Assembly (NCBI GenBank): GCA_003248315.1 | Contig: QKWM01000001.1 | Coordinates: 620,001 to 684,000 of the forward strand | DNA from: Streptomyces sp. SW4 | GTDB taxonomy: Bacteria > Actinomycetota > Actinomycetes > Streptomycetales > Streptomycetaceae | Reading direction: 5' to 3' | DNA: 64,000 nt | Part shown: positions 39,096 to 49,182 of the stretch, piece after piece | Layout: every line of letters starts with the position of its first letter | Numbering within the stretch: position 1 is the first letter of the stretch | Translations under genes and position numbers: made by a program | The notes under the pieces: model-generated | The model's database searches: none | Seen by the model: the letters and a program-made list of their open reading frames with translations, nothing else | What the model was told of the DNA's origin: nothing

Positions 39096-39284
39096 ATGCC
39101 TTCCACGGACAAGGTGCTCAAGGAAGTCACGCGCACCGAGAACATCGACATCGAAGCGGCACTCGACCCCGTCGAGCCGGACGGAGTCTTCCGCGACAGC
39201 CGTGAGTGCGCCGCACTCGCCCTGCAGTCCGGAGGTACCACTCTGCTGCTGTCCCCGCCGACCCCGCGCCCGAAGAAGGGCTGA
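39096..39284 (+). CDS. Small single-cysteine peptide, candidate precursor or signal
   Basis: A 62-residue peptide that heads a coupled operon; I recognise no family. An acidic, helical-looking N-terminal half (MPSTDKVLKEVTRTENIDIE) is followed by ALDPVEPDGVFRDSREC, then a Ser/Thr- and Leu-rich stretch GGTTLLLSPP and a basic tail TPRPKKG. There is one cysteine and no signal peptide. The ATG at 39096 is preferred because GAGGGAG lies eight bases upstream and codon use becomes typically GC-rich exactly there. Leader-plus-core layout suggests a ribosomally made, modified peptide, which is inference; it could also be a small structural partner. Confidence 0.6.
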   Translation: MPSTDKVLKEVTRTENIDIEAALDPVEPDGVFRDSRECAALALQSGGTTLLLSPPTPRPKKG

Positions 39285-39304
39285 CGGACCGACGGGAGAA
39301 TGAG

Positions 39305-40015
39305 ATGGAGCAGTCGAGCACGTCGACCCTCCTGCAGGGCACGGTGCTGGACCTCGCTTCCGACGTGGTCTCCGCTCTTCGGAGCGGGGACCACGTGCGA
39401 GCGGGGGACGTGGTGACCGCGGGCCCCGACGAGGAGGTCACCCGCGCCGCCGTCCGCGTCCTGGGCGCCGACACCCTGCTGCCCACCGTGCTCCTCGGCG
39501 TCCCGCCCGGCCCGGAACGGCTCGCCGTCTTCCGGGAGGCGGTCACCGCCCACGCGCCCCGGCCCGGCGCCGCCCCCACCGTGGTCTGGAGCCACTGGGC
39601 CATGACCCGCGTCCTGGAACGCCTCGGCGAACCCGTCCCGCCCGGGGCGGCCGACGGACCCGCCGCCCCCGCCGACGCCGCCTGGCTGGACGAGGCCGGC
39701 TGGCAGCAGCTCACCCACCAGCTCGCGGTGCTCGCCCCCCTGGCGCTGCCCGGCGAGGACAGCGCCGTGATGCGCAGCGCCCGCCGCCGCCCGGTGGACG
39801 TCGCCCGCGGCTTCGTGCGCGCCGTGCGCCGCCGCGACTGGCAGCAGGCCGCCGGCGCGGGCCGCTGGCTCACCCTGCTGGACGGCGTCCCGGACACCCT
39901 CGGACTGCAACCGGGACTGGACTTCGTCCGGCTGATGGGCGGTGACGACCCGCGGGTCGCCCTCCAGTTGGAGGCGGCCCGTCTGCTGTCGAGCCCGGCC
40001 GGGGTGCCGCGGTGA
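39305..40015 (+). CDS. Hypothetical protein of the peptide operon
   Basis: A 236-residue, probably cytoplasmic protein in one intact frame; I recognise no family. It is helical and alanine-rich, with segments TVLDLASDVVSALRSGDHVR, TVVWSHWAMTRVLERLG and ARGFVRAVRRRDWQQAAGAG. No catalytic motif, membrane segment or signal peptide is visible. GGGAG precedes the ATG seven bases upstream. It starts 20 bases after the small peptide and ends in a GTGA overlap with the first DUF6895-like gene, so it is made in coupling with it. Confidence 0.65.
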   Translation: MEQSSTSTLLQGTVLDLASDVVSALRSGDHVRAGDVVTAGPDEEVTRAAVRVLGADTLLPTVLLGVPPGPERLAVFREAVTAHAPRPGAAPTVVWSHWAMTRVLERLGEPVPPGAADGPAAPADAAWLDEAGWQQLTHQLAVLAPLALPGEDSAVMRSARRRPVDVARGFVRAVRRRDWQQAAGAGRWLTLLDGVPDTLGLQPGLDFVRLMGGDDPRVALQLEAARLLSSPAGVPR

Positions 40016-41017
40016 GCACGGCGGGCCCGCCGCGGGTGCGGCGGGTGCAGGAGGCCGCCCTGGACTGGGTGTGCGACCACCGGGAACGCTTCGCGCTCGG
40101 CGACGACGCACTGGCCGCGCAGGGCCAGGTCAACCGCACCTGGAAGCCGCTGGGCGAACTGGCCCAGGTCTGCGCCACCGTCACCGCCTGCTCACCACCG
40201 GCGGACCCGCTCCACGCCCGTGCCCGGGAACTGCTCGACTTCGGCTGGAAGCAGACCGGCGACGGCGAACTGTTCCTCGCCGTGCAGGCGCTGGAGCCGT
40301 TCGCGACCTATCCGCTGGAGGTCTACGCCGCCTTCGCCTCGGCCGGATACCGCCACCCCCGGTACGAGGAGTCCGCCGCCCTGGTGGCCCGCACCCGCGG
40401 CTGGCGGCTCACCGAGCAGTACCCCACCCGCCGCCTGGGCGTCATGGAGGCCGAACGGCGCTGCGGCATCCCCCCGCACGGACAGCTGCCCGAGGCCCTC
40501 GACCGGACCTGGCTGGGCGGCCTGCCCGAACCCTGGACCTTCGAGCGGGCCTCCGGCTACGCCCTGACCCACGTGGTCTTCCACCTCACCGACTGGGGCC
40601 GCGACACGCGGGGCGTGCCGTCCGGCCTCGCCGGCTACCTGCTGCACTGGCTGCCGCCCTGGCTCGACACCTGCCTGGAGGCGCGGATGTGGGACCTGAG
40701 CTGCGAACTACTGGCGGTGGCGGCCGCGCTGCCCCGCCCGCCCGCGCCGGACGTCCTGGACGACGCCTGGCGGCGGCTGTCCACGGCGCAGCACCCCACG
40801 GGCGCCGTGCCGAGGAGGGCGTGATCCAGGACGCGGCGCGCGAGACGGGACCGGACCGGGACGGTGAACCGTACGCCTTCGGGGACTGCTACCACTCCAC
40901 GCTGATGGCCGTCTTCGCCGCCGCGCTGACCGGGGCCCGGACCGCCGGGGAGGGCACCCCGCCGGGCCGGGCGGGGACGAGGCGCGGGCGGTACGCGGAG
41001 CAGGAGGACAGCGATGA
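40012..41017 (+). CDS. DUF6895-like protein, copy 1
   Basis: A cytoplasmic protein of about 335 residues and unknown function. It shares a common plan with the next gene: an N-terminal helix around LDWVCDHRERFAL, KPLGELAQVC, YPLEVYAAFASAGYRHP, TRRLGVMEAERRCGI, TWLGGLPEPWTFE, then the best-conserved block HVVFHLTDWG and a C-terminal DCYHSTLMAVFAAAL. I associate this pattern with the DUF6895 family; that name is from memory. Two single-base breaks near 40818 and 40980 are inferred; the second gives a stop overlapping the next ATG. The His/Asp of FHLTDWG are candidate functional residues. Confidence 0.65.
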
Positions 41018-41933
41018 CCGAGACCCGCATGATCCACCACGTCGGCGTCGGCGCGCTGGAATGGCTGTGGGCCCACCGCGACGGCTTCCGCCTGGAGACC
41101 GACGTGGACCCCGAGACCGGCTTCCTGGAGCGCTTCAAGCCGATCGGTGAACTCGCCCTCGTCTGCAAGGTGCTGTTCCGCGAGGGCGTGGCCGGCTCCC
41201 GCCAGGCGCAGCTGGCCCGGCAGCTGATCGACCACGTCTGGCGGGACACCCTGGACGGGGGCCGCATGCTCGTGCGCGGCCAGCGCACCGAGCCGTTCTC
41301 CCCCGTCCCCTTCGAGGTCTACCTGCCGTTCCGGGAACTGGGCTACAGCCAGCCGGAGATCGAGCGGGCCACCGTGCTGAACCACCGGCTGGACAGCTGG
41401 TGGCGGTTCCCCGTGACACCGACCCGGCGCCTGGGCCTGTCCGCCTTCCAGCGCCGGTTCGGCCTGCCGGCCCGGCCGCCCGAGGCCGAACTCGTCGGCA
41501 CCACGTGGCTGGCGGGCACGCCCGAGCCGTGGACGGTCGAGGGACACACCGCCTACGACATCACCCACATGGTGTTCCACCTGACCGACTGGGGCGAACG
41601 CCCGAGGGCCTGCCGCCGCACATCGCCGGCTACCTCGCCACCTGGCTGCCGGTCTGGCTCGACGACTGGCTCGACCTGCGCCGCTGGGACCTGCTCGGCG
41701 AGCTGCTGGTCGTCGACGCCTGCCTGCCCGAGCCCACCCTCGACCCGCGCGCCTGGGAGGGGTTCGCCGCCGCCCAGCAGCCCGACGGCGCCATGCCCGC
41801 CGTACGGGAGATGCCCGAGGGCGACCCCGACGCCGTGTTCGACGTCGTCTACCACTCGACGCTCGTCGCCGCGTTCGCCTCCGTACTGGCCACCTCACGC
41901 GCCCTCACCGAGCTGGCGCACTCGACGTCATGA
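41014..41933 (+). CDS. DUF6895-like protein, copy 2
   Basis: About 306 residues, a paralog of the preceding protein. Shared blocks: ALEWLWAHRDGFRLE, FKPIGELALVCKVLF, FEVYLPFRELGYSQPE, TRRLGLSAFQRRFGL, TWLAGTPEPWTVEG, MVFHLTDWGERP and VYHSTLVAAFASVLA. One missing base near 41604 joins GERP to EGLPPHIAGYLATWLPVW. The repeated helical pairs and the two co-transcribed copies suggest a heterodimer. ATGA overlaps occur at both ends. The function is not known to me. Confidence 0.65.
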
Positions 41934-43028
41934 CGGCCCGCCGAGCCCCCTGGCCGGGCGAACCGCCCGAGGACGGCACCGGCAAGGCGGTCCCGCCCGG
42001 CGGACCGGACCCCGGGACCGGGGCGGACGCGAGGGCGTGGCGTGCGCGGCTGGCCGACGCCGTGGCCGCCGCCGACGCGCCGGACGCCGTGTTCGCCGTC
42101 TCCCGGCAGGGCCACCGCACCCTCCACGCCGGCGGCACCGGGCCCGGGACCGGCGTCCCCCGCGAGGACCTGCGGTACGAGATCGGCTCCGCCACCAAGA
42201 CGTTCACCGGGCTGCTGCTGGCGCACCTGACCGCGTCGGGCGTCCTCACCGGCGGCGAGCCCGCCGTCACCTGCCTGGCCCCGGACCGGCCGGCCGGGCC
42301 CCGCCCCGTCACCCTCGCCCACCTGATCACCCACACCTCCGGGCTCCCCGCCCTGCCCAGGGACTTCCGGCGCAGGGCACTGCCCGCCTGGCGCACCAAC
42401 CCCTACGGGCGCTACCCGGCCGACCGGGTCGTGGCCGCCTTCCTTCGCCACCACCCCGGCACCGGCCCGGTACCCGCTGGCACTACTCCAACTTCGGTGC
42501 CGCCGTGCTCGGCCACGCGCTCGCCGCGGTGACCGCGACCCCCTGGGAGGACCTGCTCACCGGGCACGTCCTCGCCCCGCTCGGCCTCGGCGGCACCGCC
42601 CTGGCCGCCGAGGACCCAAGACCGACGCGACCGGGCACACCAGGGACGGCCGCACCCCCGTGCCGGCCTTCGACGCCGGCGGCTTCCAGGCGGCCGGTGC
42701 CGTCCGGGCCACCCCGCGCGACCTGCTCGCCTTCCTCGAGGCCCACCTCGACCCGGACGGCTCGCCCCTCGCCGCCGCCCTGCGGTCGGTGCGCACCCCC
42801 GTGCTGCGGCGCGGCCTCGGCCACCGGCACGTGCACACCGTCGGATGGTTCCGGCACCCCACCGACGGCGGGCCGATGTACTTCCACAGCGGCGCCACCC
42901 TCGGCCAGCAGGCCTTCCTCGGTTTCCGGCCGGACACCGGCACGGCCCTCGCCGCCGTCTGCACCCGCCGCTTCCGGGCCCGGGACCCCTTCGTGACCAC
43001 GGCCTACACGCTGCTCGCCGAGAGCTGA
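41930..43028 (+). CDS. Class C beta-lactamase-fold serine hydrolase
   Basis: A penicillin-binding-protein-like serine hydrolase of about 367 residues without an obvious signal peptide, so probably cytoplasmic. The nucleophile motif SATK lies in EIGSATKTFTG, the tyrosine motif is YSNFG, and HSGATLG takes the KTG position. Family members hydrolyse amides or esters of D-amino acids or peptides, or act as transacylases. As the last gene of the operon it could cleave or acylate the small peptide; this is inference. Breaks near 42470 and 42617 each need one base. The stop lies inside a 17-base tandem repeat, and a 17-bp terminator hairpin follows. Confidence 0.82.
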
Positions 43029-43054
43029 CGACCGCCGAGAGCTGACGAGAGCCG
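43021..43054. repeat. Two tandem 17-base repeats overlapping a stop codon
   Basis: Units GAGAGCTGACGACCGCC (43021-43037) and GAGAGCTGACGAGAGCC (43038-43054) with a partial third GAGAGC. The TGA stop of the serine hydrolase is inside the first unit. Confidence 0.8.
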
Positions 43055-43070
43055 AGAGCCCACGACGGAA

Positions 43071-43106
43071 CCGGCCGGCGCCGCGGTCCCGCGGCGCCGG
43101 CCGGTC
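43071..43106. terminator. Strong bidirectional terminator hairpin
   Basis: A perfect 17-base stem, ACCGGCCGGCGCCGCGG paired with its complement, and a two-base minimal loop. It lies between the convergent serine hydrolase and protease genes. Confidence 0.85.
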
Positions 43107-43123
43107 CTGCGTACCGCCGTCCG

Positions 43124-44495
43124 TCACATGCGCTGCCACAGGGCCGGCGTGGCCTCCGGCGACCAGGAGCCCTGCGCCTGGTGGTCCTGGAGGCACTGGT
43201 ACCGCACCCCGCCGTGGGTGACCGTGGCCCCGGCCCGGTAGACGCGCCCCGCCGACCAGGCGCCCGTCGTGGCGTTGTCCTGCGGGGCGGGCGCGGCGGA
43301 CTCCGCCGACGTCGTCTTCAGGGTCAGGCCGAAGTCCTCCAGCACCGGGTTGACGGCTGGTAGAACGTCGTGCCGCCACTGGCGCAGTCGCCGGAACCGC
43401 CCGAGGTGACCCCTGCGCCTGGGCGCCGGAGACGAACGGGCCGCCGAGTCACCGGGCTCGGCGCACACCGTCGTCCGGGTCAGGCCGTCGACCGTGCCCT
43501 CGGCGTAGCTGACGCTGGTGTCGTGCTGCTCGATCGTCCCGCAGTGCCATCCGGTCGTCGAACCCGACCGGCACACCGCCGCCCCGACGAGCGCCTGCAC
43601 CGACCCGGCGACCTGCACCTTCTTGCCGTCCTGCGCCTTGACGTCGGGCGTGGCCGTCCAGCCGGCGTTGACCCCCACCCACGACATGTCCTTGCCCGGG
43701 AACGTCGAGGCCTCGAAGGTGCCCTGGTCCGTCTTGTCGGCGCCGGTGGTCTTCGCGCCCGGCTTGCCGCAGTGGCCGGCCGAGGCGAAGCCCTGCTGCT
43801 CGCCCTTGGTGACCGAGAACCCGATCGAGCAGCGGGCCTTGGCGTCGATGTAGTAGGCGTCGCCGCCGACCAGGTCCGCCAGGACCCGCGGCCGCTGCGC
43901 GGAGACGTGCACGCCCACGTCCTGGCCGGCGACGCCGGCGGCCTCGGTGAAGGCCTGCGCCGCCGCCTCGCTGGTCGCCTGGACGACGACCCGGTTGGCC
44001 GGCACGTCGACGTACCAGACCGGCGTCTCGGGCGTCTGCGTCCGCTGCGCGGCGGCGTCCAGCTTGCGCTTCACCGCCTGCAGATCGTTCAGCGTCCGGT
44101 CCACGACGGCGGCCGTCGCGCCCTGGGCGCGGATGGCGGGGACGTCCGCGGCGTCGGTGGTGGCGACGGTGAGCCGGGCGGAGGTCGCGCCGCTGACCCA
44201 GGCGCCGGCGAAGTCCGCCCGAGGGTGTTGCGCAGCAGCCCGCCCGGGTGCCGGCCTCCGCCTCGTTGACCAGCCGGGCCGCGGCCTGGCTCGGCGTCAG
44301 CTCCAGGTCCCGGGCGAGGGCCCGCAGCATCCCGGCCGACGGCCGGTCGGCGGCGAGCGTCTGCGCGGCGCCGGGCAGCGGTCCCGGCGCCGGCGGCGGT
44401 TCGGCGGACGCGGCCGAGGGCAGTGCGGTCAGGACGAGGGTGCCGAGCGCGGTGAGGGCGATCCGGCGCCCGTTCGCGGCATGTCTGCCGACCAT
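43124..44495 (-). CDS. Secreted serine protease, streptogrisin C-like, with chitin-binding domain
   Basis: A chymotrypsin-fold (S1, alpha-lytic protease-type) pre-pro-protease of about 458 residues. Signal peptide ending ASA; alpha-lytic-type pro-domain (LARDLELTPSQAAARLVNEA, DVPANRVVVQATSEAAAQA); mature domain with His in ASAGHCG, Asp in GKDMSWVGV and Ser in EPGDSGGPFVSG. The C terminus is a CBM5/12 chitin-binding domain (AWSAGRVYRAGATVTHGGVR, YQCLQDHQ, W near the end), as in streptogrisin C. AAGGAGG precedes the ATG. Five single-base losses near 44237, 44220, 43452, 43408 and 43360 break the frame; the third interrupts the GDSGG motif itself. Confidence 0.87.
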
Positions 44496-44625
44496 GCGAT
44501 GTGCCTCCTTCGGAAGGGGTGGGAGTGCGGCGGAGGTCATAGACCTTGCCGCGACGGCCCACGGCGATACCGGAAACCGGACGTGTCAGCGCTATGGGGG
44601 ACGTCCGGTGGTGGCAAGTGCAGTA

Positions 44626-44701
44626 CCGGCCGCCCCGGTCCACACCGGCCGCCCCGGTCCACGCCGGCCGTCGCGGTCCACGCCGGCCGTCGCGGCTCAC
44701 G
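44626..44701. repeat. Four tandem 19-base repeats overlapping the phoD stop codon
   Basis: Units CCGGCCGCCCCGGTCCACA, CCGGCCGCCCCGGTCCACG, CCGGCCGTCGCGGTCCACG and CCGGCCGTCGCGGCTCACG in order. The last contains TCA at 44697-44699, the complement of the phoD TGA stop. Confidence 0.88.
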
Positions 44702-46357
44702 CCGGCTGGAGCCCGGGGAGCCCGCCTCCGTCACGAACGACCCGGCCGTGACGAGCGGCGCACCGGGCGTGGTCACCGCGGACACGGTCTTGAAGTCCAG
44801 CCGGGCCGTGCTCCGGTCCAGCTCGACCCGGGCGAAGCCGCGCTTGCCGTTGTAGAACCGCATGTGCGGGTTGGCCCGCATGAGCGTGTCCCAGTTGTCG
44901 GGCTTCTCCACGCCGTCCTTGCCGCTGGCCACCGAGGTGCAGGTCAGCTCCGTGCCGAGGGTCCTCGACTGCGGGTCGTCGAAGTTCTCCTTGATGTCGA
45001 AGGCGTAGGCGACGTGCACGTCACCGGTGAGGACGAGCCAGTTGTCGATCCCGGCCGCCTTCGCCCCGGCCACGACCCGCGCCCGGGAGGCCCGGTAGCC
45101 GTCCCAGGCGTCCATGGACATCGAGGCGTCGGCGGCGTCCGAGAACTTGCGCTGGAGAAGCACACCTGCTGCGGCATCACGTTCCACACGGCGCCGGACG
45201 CCTTCCAGCCGTCGAGCAGCCAGCGCTCCTGCGCGTCCCCGGTGAGCGTGCGCGCCGGGTCGTCCGACTCGGGCCCCGGCGGGTGCGGCCGGTCCCCGTA
45301 GGCCTGGTCGGAGCGGTACTGCCGGGTGTCGAGGACGTCGAACTGCGCGAGCGTGCCCCAGTGCAGCCGGCGGTACAGCAGGGCGTCCGGCCCCTGCGGC
45401 AACTGGGCGGAGCGCAGCGGCTGGTTCTCCCAGTACGCGCGGTAGGCGGCGGCGCGCCGGGCCAGGAACTCCTGCGGCGACACCCCGTTCTCCGGGATGG
45501 AGGCGGCGTAGTTGTTCTCGGTCTCGTGGTCGTCCCAGGTGACCACGAAGGGGTGGGCGGCATGGGCGGCCTGGAGGTCCTCGTCGCTCTTGTAGAGCGA
45601 GTACCGCAGCCGGTAGTCCGAGAGGGTCATGGTCTCGCGGTCGAACACGTCGGGCAGGGTGACGTCGGTGTAGCGGCGCTCGCCGCCGGCCGAGTTCACC
45701 GCGTACTCGTACAGGTAGTCGCCGAGGTGGAACACCACGTCGACGTCCTCCTCGGCGAGATGCCGGTGCACGGTGTAGTAGCCGTCCTGGTAGGCCTGGC
45801 AGGCGACCGCGGCCAGGGTGAGGGAGGAGACGCCGGAACCGGCCGCGGGCGCGGTGCGGGTGCGGCCGGCCGGGCTGATCCAGGCACCGGCCCGGAACCG
45901 GTAGTGGTACACCGTGCCCGGCGTCAGGCCCTGGACGTCGACGTGCACGCTGTGGTTGTACTCCGGGTGCGCGGTGGCGGTGCCCCGCCGGACCACGGCG
46001 GCGAACCACTCGTCCAGGGACACCTCCCACTCGATCGTCACCGGCTGGGCGGGCAGCCCGCCGTCCGTGGCGAAGGGTTCCGGCGCCAGCCGCGTCCACA
46101 GCAGGACCGAGTCCGGCAGCGGGTCTCCGGAGGCGACGCCGAGCGTGAACGGGTCGTCGACGATGCGGGCGGCGTCCAGGGGGCAGCGGCGGCGGCGCCG
46201 CGGGCCGGCAGGTTGGTGGAGAAGGCGAGCGCGGCGGCGGCCGCCGTGACGGTGAGGAAGCGCCGGCGGCGCAGATGCCGGGCGGCCTCGGTCAGCACGG
46301 CGTCGTGCGGGAGTGGGCGTGTTCTGCCAGAGCGCGGGGACGGCCCGTGGGCGCCAT
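44697..46357 (-). CDS. phoD: Alkaline phosphatase D (PhoD family), Tat-exported
   Basis: A secreted metallophosphatase/phosphodiesterase of about 550 residues. A twin-arginine signal (RRRRFLTVTAAAAALAFSTN) leads to DPFTLGVASGDPLPDSVLLW, the FnIII-like N-terminal domain (YHYRFRAG), then metal motifs FHLGDYLYEY, VTWDDHETENNY and VLTGDVHVAYAF. The ATG at 46357 has GAGAGG upstream but needs one added base to join the signal peptide; a GTG at 46298 is the fallback. Further breaks near 46182, 45157 and 44712; the last gives the ending SPGLQPA. It releases phosphate from organic phosphates outside the cell. I could not identify a Pho box. Confidence 0.85.
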
Positions 46358-46762
46358 CTGGTGTCCTCTCGTGCGGGGCGTGAGGCGGCGCGGGCGCGTC
46401 CAGGGAGCGAACGGCACGGTGAGCCGTCGCGCGGTGAGGGCGACCCGCGCACGCGGACCATGCATGCTAAGCAGACAAAATCCCGCAAATCGGAAGGACT
46501 TGCGGGATGATCACACAGGAGGCGGTATCGGACGGCCGTCCGCACCCGCAACCCGCCCCGCGCCCCGGTAGCCTGATGCCCTGTCGGGTGACCGGGCCGC
46601 GCGCCCCCGTCGCCCGCGACGAGACCGCCGCCGCCCGGCCCGGAGCCCGCCCGCGCCTTCGCCCGGGTCCGCGGGCACCTACCCGCGTGACCCGCGCGCC
46701 GCCCTCGCCCTCCCGGAGCCGGACCGCCCCACCTCCCCACCCGACCCCGCCGGAGGCACCGC
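46358..46762. other. Divergent intergenic region with a hairpin
   Basis: 405 bases between phoD and the threonine dehydratase-like gene. It contains perfect nine-base arms ATCCCGCAA (46480-46488) and TTGCGGGAT (46500-46508) with an 11-base loop, flanked on the left by AT-rich sequence, plus TGCATGC. The hairpin could be a regulator site or an attenuator. No Pho box spacing of TCACC repeats at 11 bases was found. Confidence 0.45.
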
Positions 46763-47756
46763 ATGTCGACGACCACCCCGCCGGTCACCCTCGACGACGT
46801 CCGCGCGGCCGCCGCACGGCTCCGCGGGTCGTCCACCGCACCCCGGTGCTGCGCTCGCGGACCCTCGACGCGCTGGCCGGTGCCGAGGTCCACCTCAAGT
46901 GCGAGAACTTCCAGCGCGTGGGCGCCTTCAAGTTCCGCGGCGCCTACCACGCCGCCTCCCGCCTCACGCCCGGGCAGCTGGCCCGGGGCATCGCCGCGTA
47001 CTCCTCCGGCAACCACGCCCAGGCGGTCGCCCTGGCCGCCCGCGAGCTGGGCACCACCGCCGTGATCGTCATGCCGAGGACGCGCCGCCGTCCAAGCGCG
47101 CGGCCACCGCCGGCTACGGCGCCGAGATCGTCACCTACGACCGCTACACCGGCGACCGCGTCGCGATCGCCGAGGCCCTGGCCGCCGAGCGGGGCCTGAC
47201 CCTGATCCCGCCCTACGACCATCCGCACGTCGTCGCCGGGCAGGGCACCGCCGCCCTGGAACTGCTCGAGGAGACGGGAGAGCTGGACGCGCTCCTCGCG
47301 CCGGTCGGCGGAGGCGGACTGATCGCCGGGTGCGCGACCGCCGCCAAGGGGCTGTACCCGGGCATCCGGGTGACCGGCGTCGAGCCGGAGGCCGGGGACG
47401 ACACCAAGCGGTCCCTGGAGGCCGGGCACCGCGTCAGCGTCCCCGTGCCGCGCACCATCGCCGACGGCCAGGCCCTGCCCACGCCGGGCGAGCTGACCTT
47501 CTCCCTGAACCGGCGGCTGCTCGACGGGATCGTGCTGGTCCGCGACGACGAGATCAGGGACGCCATGCGGTTCGCGTTCGAGCGGCTGAAGATCGTCGTC
47601 GAACCGAGCGGCGCCACCGTGCTGGCCGCCCTCCTCACCGGCCGCGCCGGCCCGCTGCCGCGCCGGGTCGGGGTGATCGTCTCCGGCGGCAACGTCGACG
47701 CCGGGCGCTTCGCCCGGCTCTGCGGCACCGGCGGCCGGGACGACGCGCCCCGGTGA
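46763..47756 (+). CDS. Threonine/serine dehydratase-like PLP enzyme
   Basis: A fold type II PLP enzyme of about 332 residues of the threonine ammonia-lyase/hydroxyaspartate dehydratase/serine racemase group. Schiff-base lysine in RVGAFKFRGAYHAAS, cofactor-phosphate loop PVGGGGLIAG, substrate loop SSGNHAQAVALAA. No C-terminal ACT domain, so it is catabolic or racemase-type rather than the feedback-regulated IlvA form. CGGAGG precedes the ATG. Single-base breaks near 46828 and 47077. It stands alone, divergent from phoD. Confidence 0.84.
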
Positions 47757-47899
47757 CGCTCACCCGAATGGCGTCGCCCGTTTGACAGGCGGACGATGGA
47801 GTGGTGGGGCCGGGCATCGCCGGTGTCTCCCGTGGGGACGGTGCGCGGACGGGCCGGGCCCCAGCCGCAGGACGTCTGCGGCCGGAAAGGAGGAGCGTC

Positions 47900-48257
47900 A
47901 TGTTCGAGGTCAAGACGCTCGACAAGCCGGACGAGCGGCGCGATTTCCCGCGCGGGCACCTGGAGGCCGTGCACCTCACCGGGCTCGACTTCGCGGTGGC
48001 CACGTTCGAGCCGGGCTGGCGCTGGTCGGAGTCCGTGGGCCCGATCGCGGGCACCGGCAGCTGCGAGATCCACCACAACGGCTACGTGGTCCAGGGACGC
48101 CTGCGCATCCGCATGGACGACGGCGCCGAGGGCGAGGTCGGACCCGGAGACGTCTTCGTCTGCCCGCCCGGTCACGACGCCTGGGTGGTGGGGACGAACA
48201 GGTCGTGGTCTACGACTTCGCGGGGCCATGGCCCAGGACTACGCCAAGGCGCGGTAG
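47900..48257 (+). CDS. Cupin-domain protein
   Basis: A small cupin of about 119 residues. Cupin motif 1 region: TGSCEIHHNGYVVQGRLRIR; motif 2 region: GPGDVFVCPPGHDAWVVG. The usual metal ligands are only partly present (His pair in EIHHNG, His in PPGHDAW). A strong AAAGGAGG ribosome site lies before the ATG. Two single-base breaks near 48195 and 48225 restore VVGDEQVVVYDFAG and the ending AMAQDYAKAR. A methyltransferase gene begins 37 bases downstream, so the two are probably an operon. The substrate is unknown. Confidence 0.8.
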
Positions 48258-48294
48258 TGCCGGCCCGAGCGGTGCGGCACCGAGGAGCACAGCC

Positions 48295-49136
48295 ATGACG
48301 AATCCGACGGGCACGGTCGAGGCCGACCGTGCCCTCAAGGCACGGCACCGGGCGATGTGGGCGCAGGGCGACTATCCGTCCGTGGCCGCCGAGCTGATCT
48401 CCGAGCTGGGCGAGAAACTGGTCCGGGCCGCCGGGGTGGGCCCCGGCGACCGGGTGCTGGACGTGGCGGCGGGCAGCGGCAACGTGGCCATCCCGGCGGC
48501 GCTGGCGGGGGCCGACGTCGTCGCCTCCGACCTGACGCCCGAGCTGCTGGAGACCGGCAGGCGGCTGGCACGGGAACGCGGGGCGCGGCTGCGGTGGCAG
48601 GAGGCCGACGCCGAGGCGCTGCCCTTCGACGACGGCGCGTTCGACACCGTCCTGTCCTGCGTCGGCGTGATGTTCGCCCCGCACCACCGGCGGGCGGCGA
48701 CCGAACTGGTCCGCGTGTGCCGGCCGGGCGGCACCATCGGCGTGCTGAACTGGACGCCGGAGGGCTTCATCGGACAGATGCTGGCGACGCTGAAACCGTA
48801 CGCGCCGCCCCCGCCGCCGGGCGCCCAGCCGCCCCGCTGTGGGGCGACCCGGACCATGTCCGCGAGCTGTTCGGGGACCTGGTCACCGGCCTCACGGCGG
48901 AGCGCGGGACGCTCACCGTGGACCGCTTCACGACACCGGAGGAGTTCCGCGAGTACTTCAAGGAGCGCTACGGCCCGATGATCACCGTCTACGCGGCCAA
49001 CGCCAGCGAGCCCGACCGCGTCGCCGCCCTCGACGACGGACTCGCCGCCCTCGCCCGCCGGCACGACCGCGGGAGCGACGGCACCCTGGTGATGGACTGG
49101 GAGTACCTGCTGGTCACCGCCCGCAGACCCGGCTGA
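48295..49136 (+). CDS. Class I SAM-dependent methyltransferase
   Basis: A methyltransferase of about 281 residues. Motif I is RVLDVAAGSGNVAIPAA, followed by VVASDLTPELLETG, QEADAEALPFDDGAFDTVLS and RVCRPGGTIGVLNWTPEGF, the layout of UbiE/Methyltransf_11 small-molecule enzymes. A long C-terminal part (VDRFTTPEEFREYFKERYGP) probably forms the substrate lid. One missing base near 48837 joins AQPP to LWGDPDHVRELF. It follows a cupin gene on the same strand. The substrate is not predictable. Confidence 0.82.
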
Positions 49137-49182
49137 GCGCACCCGGCGCACCCGGCGCCCCCACCGGCCGCCGCCCGGGCCG

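Noticed and set aside
46380..46480. A Pho box upstream of phoD
   Set aside because: Two CTCACC elements are present but 15 bases apart instead of the 11-base direct repeat expected for PhoP sites.
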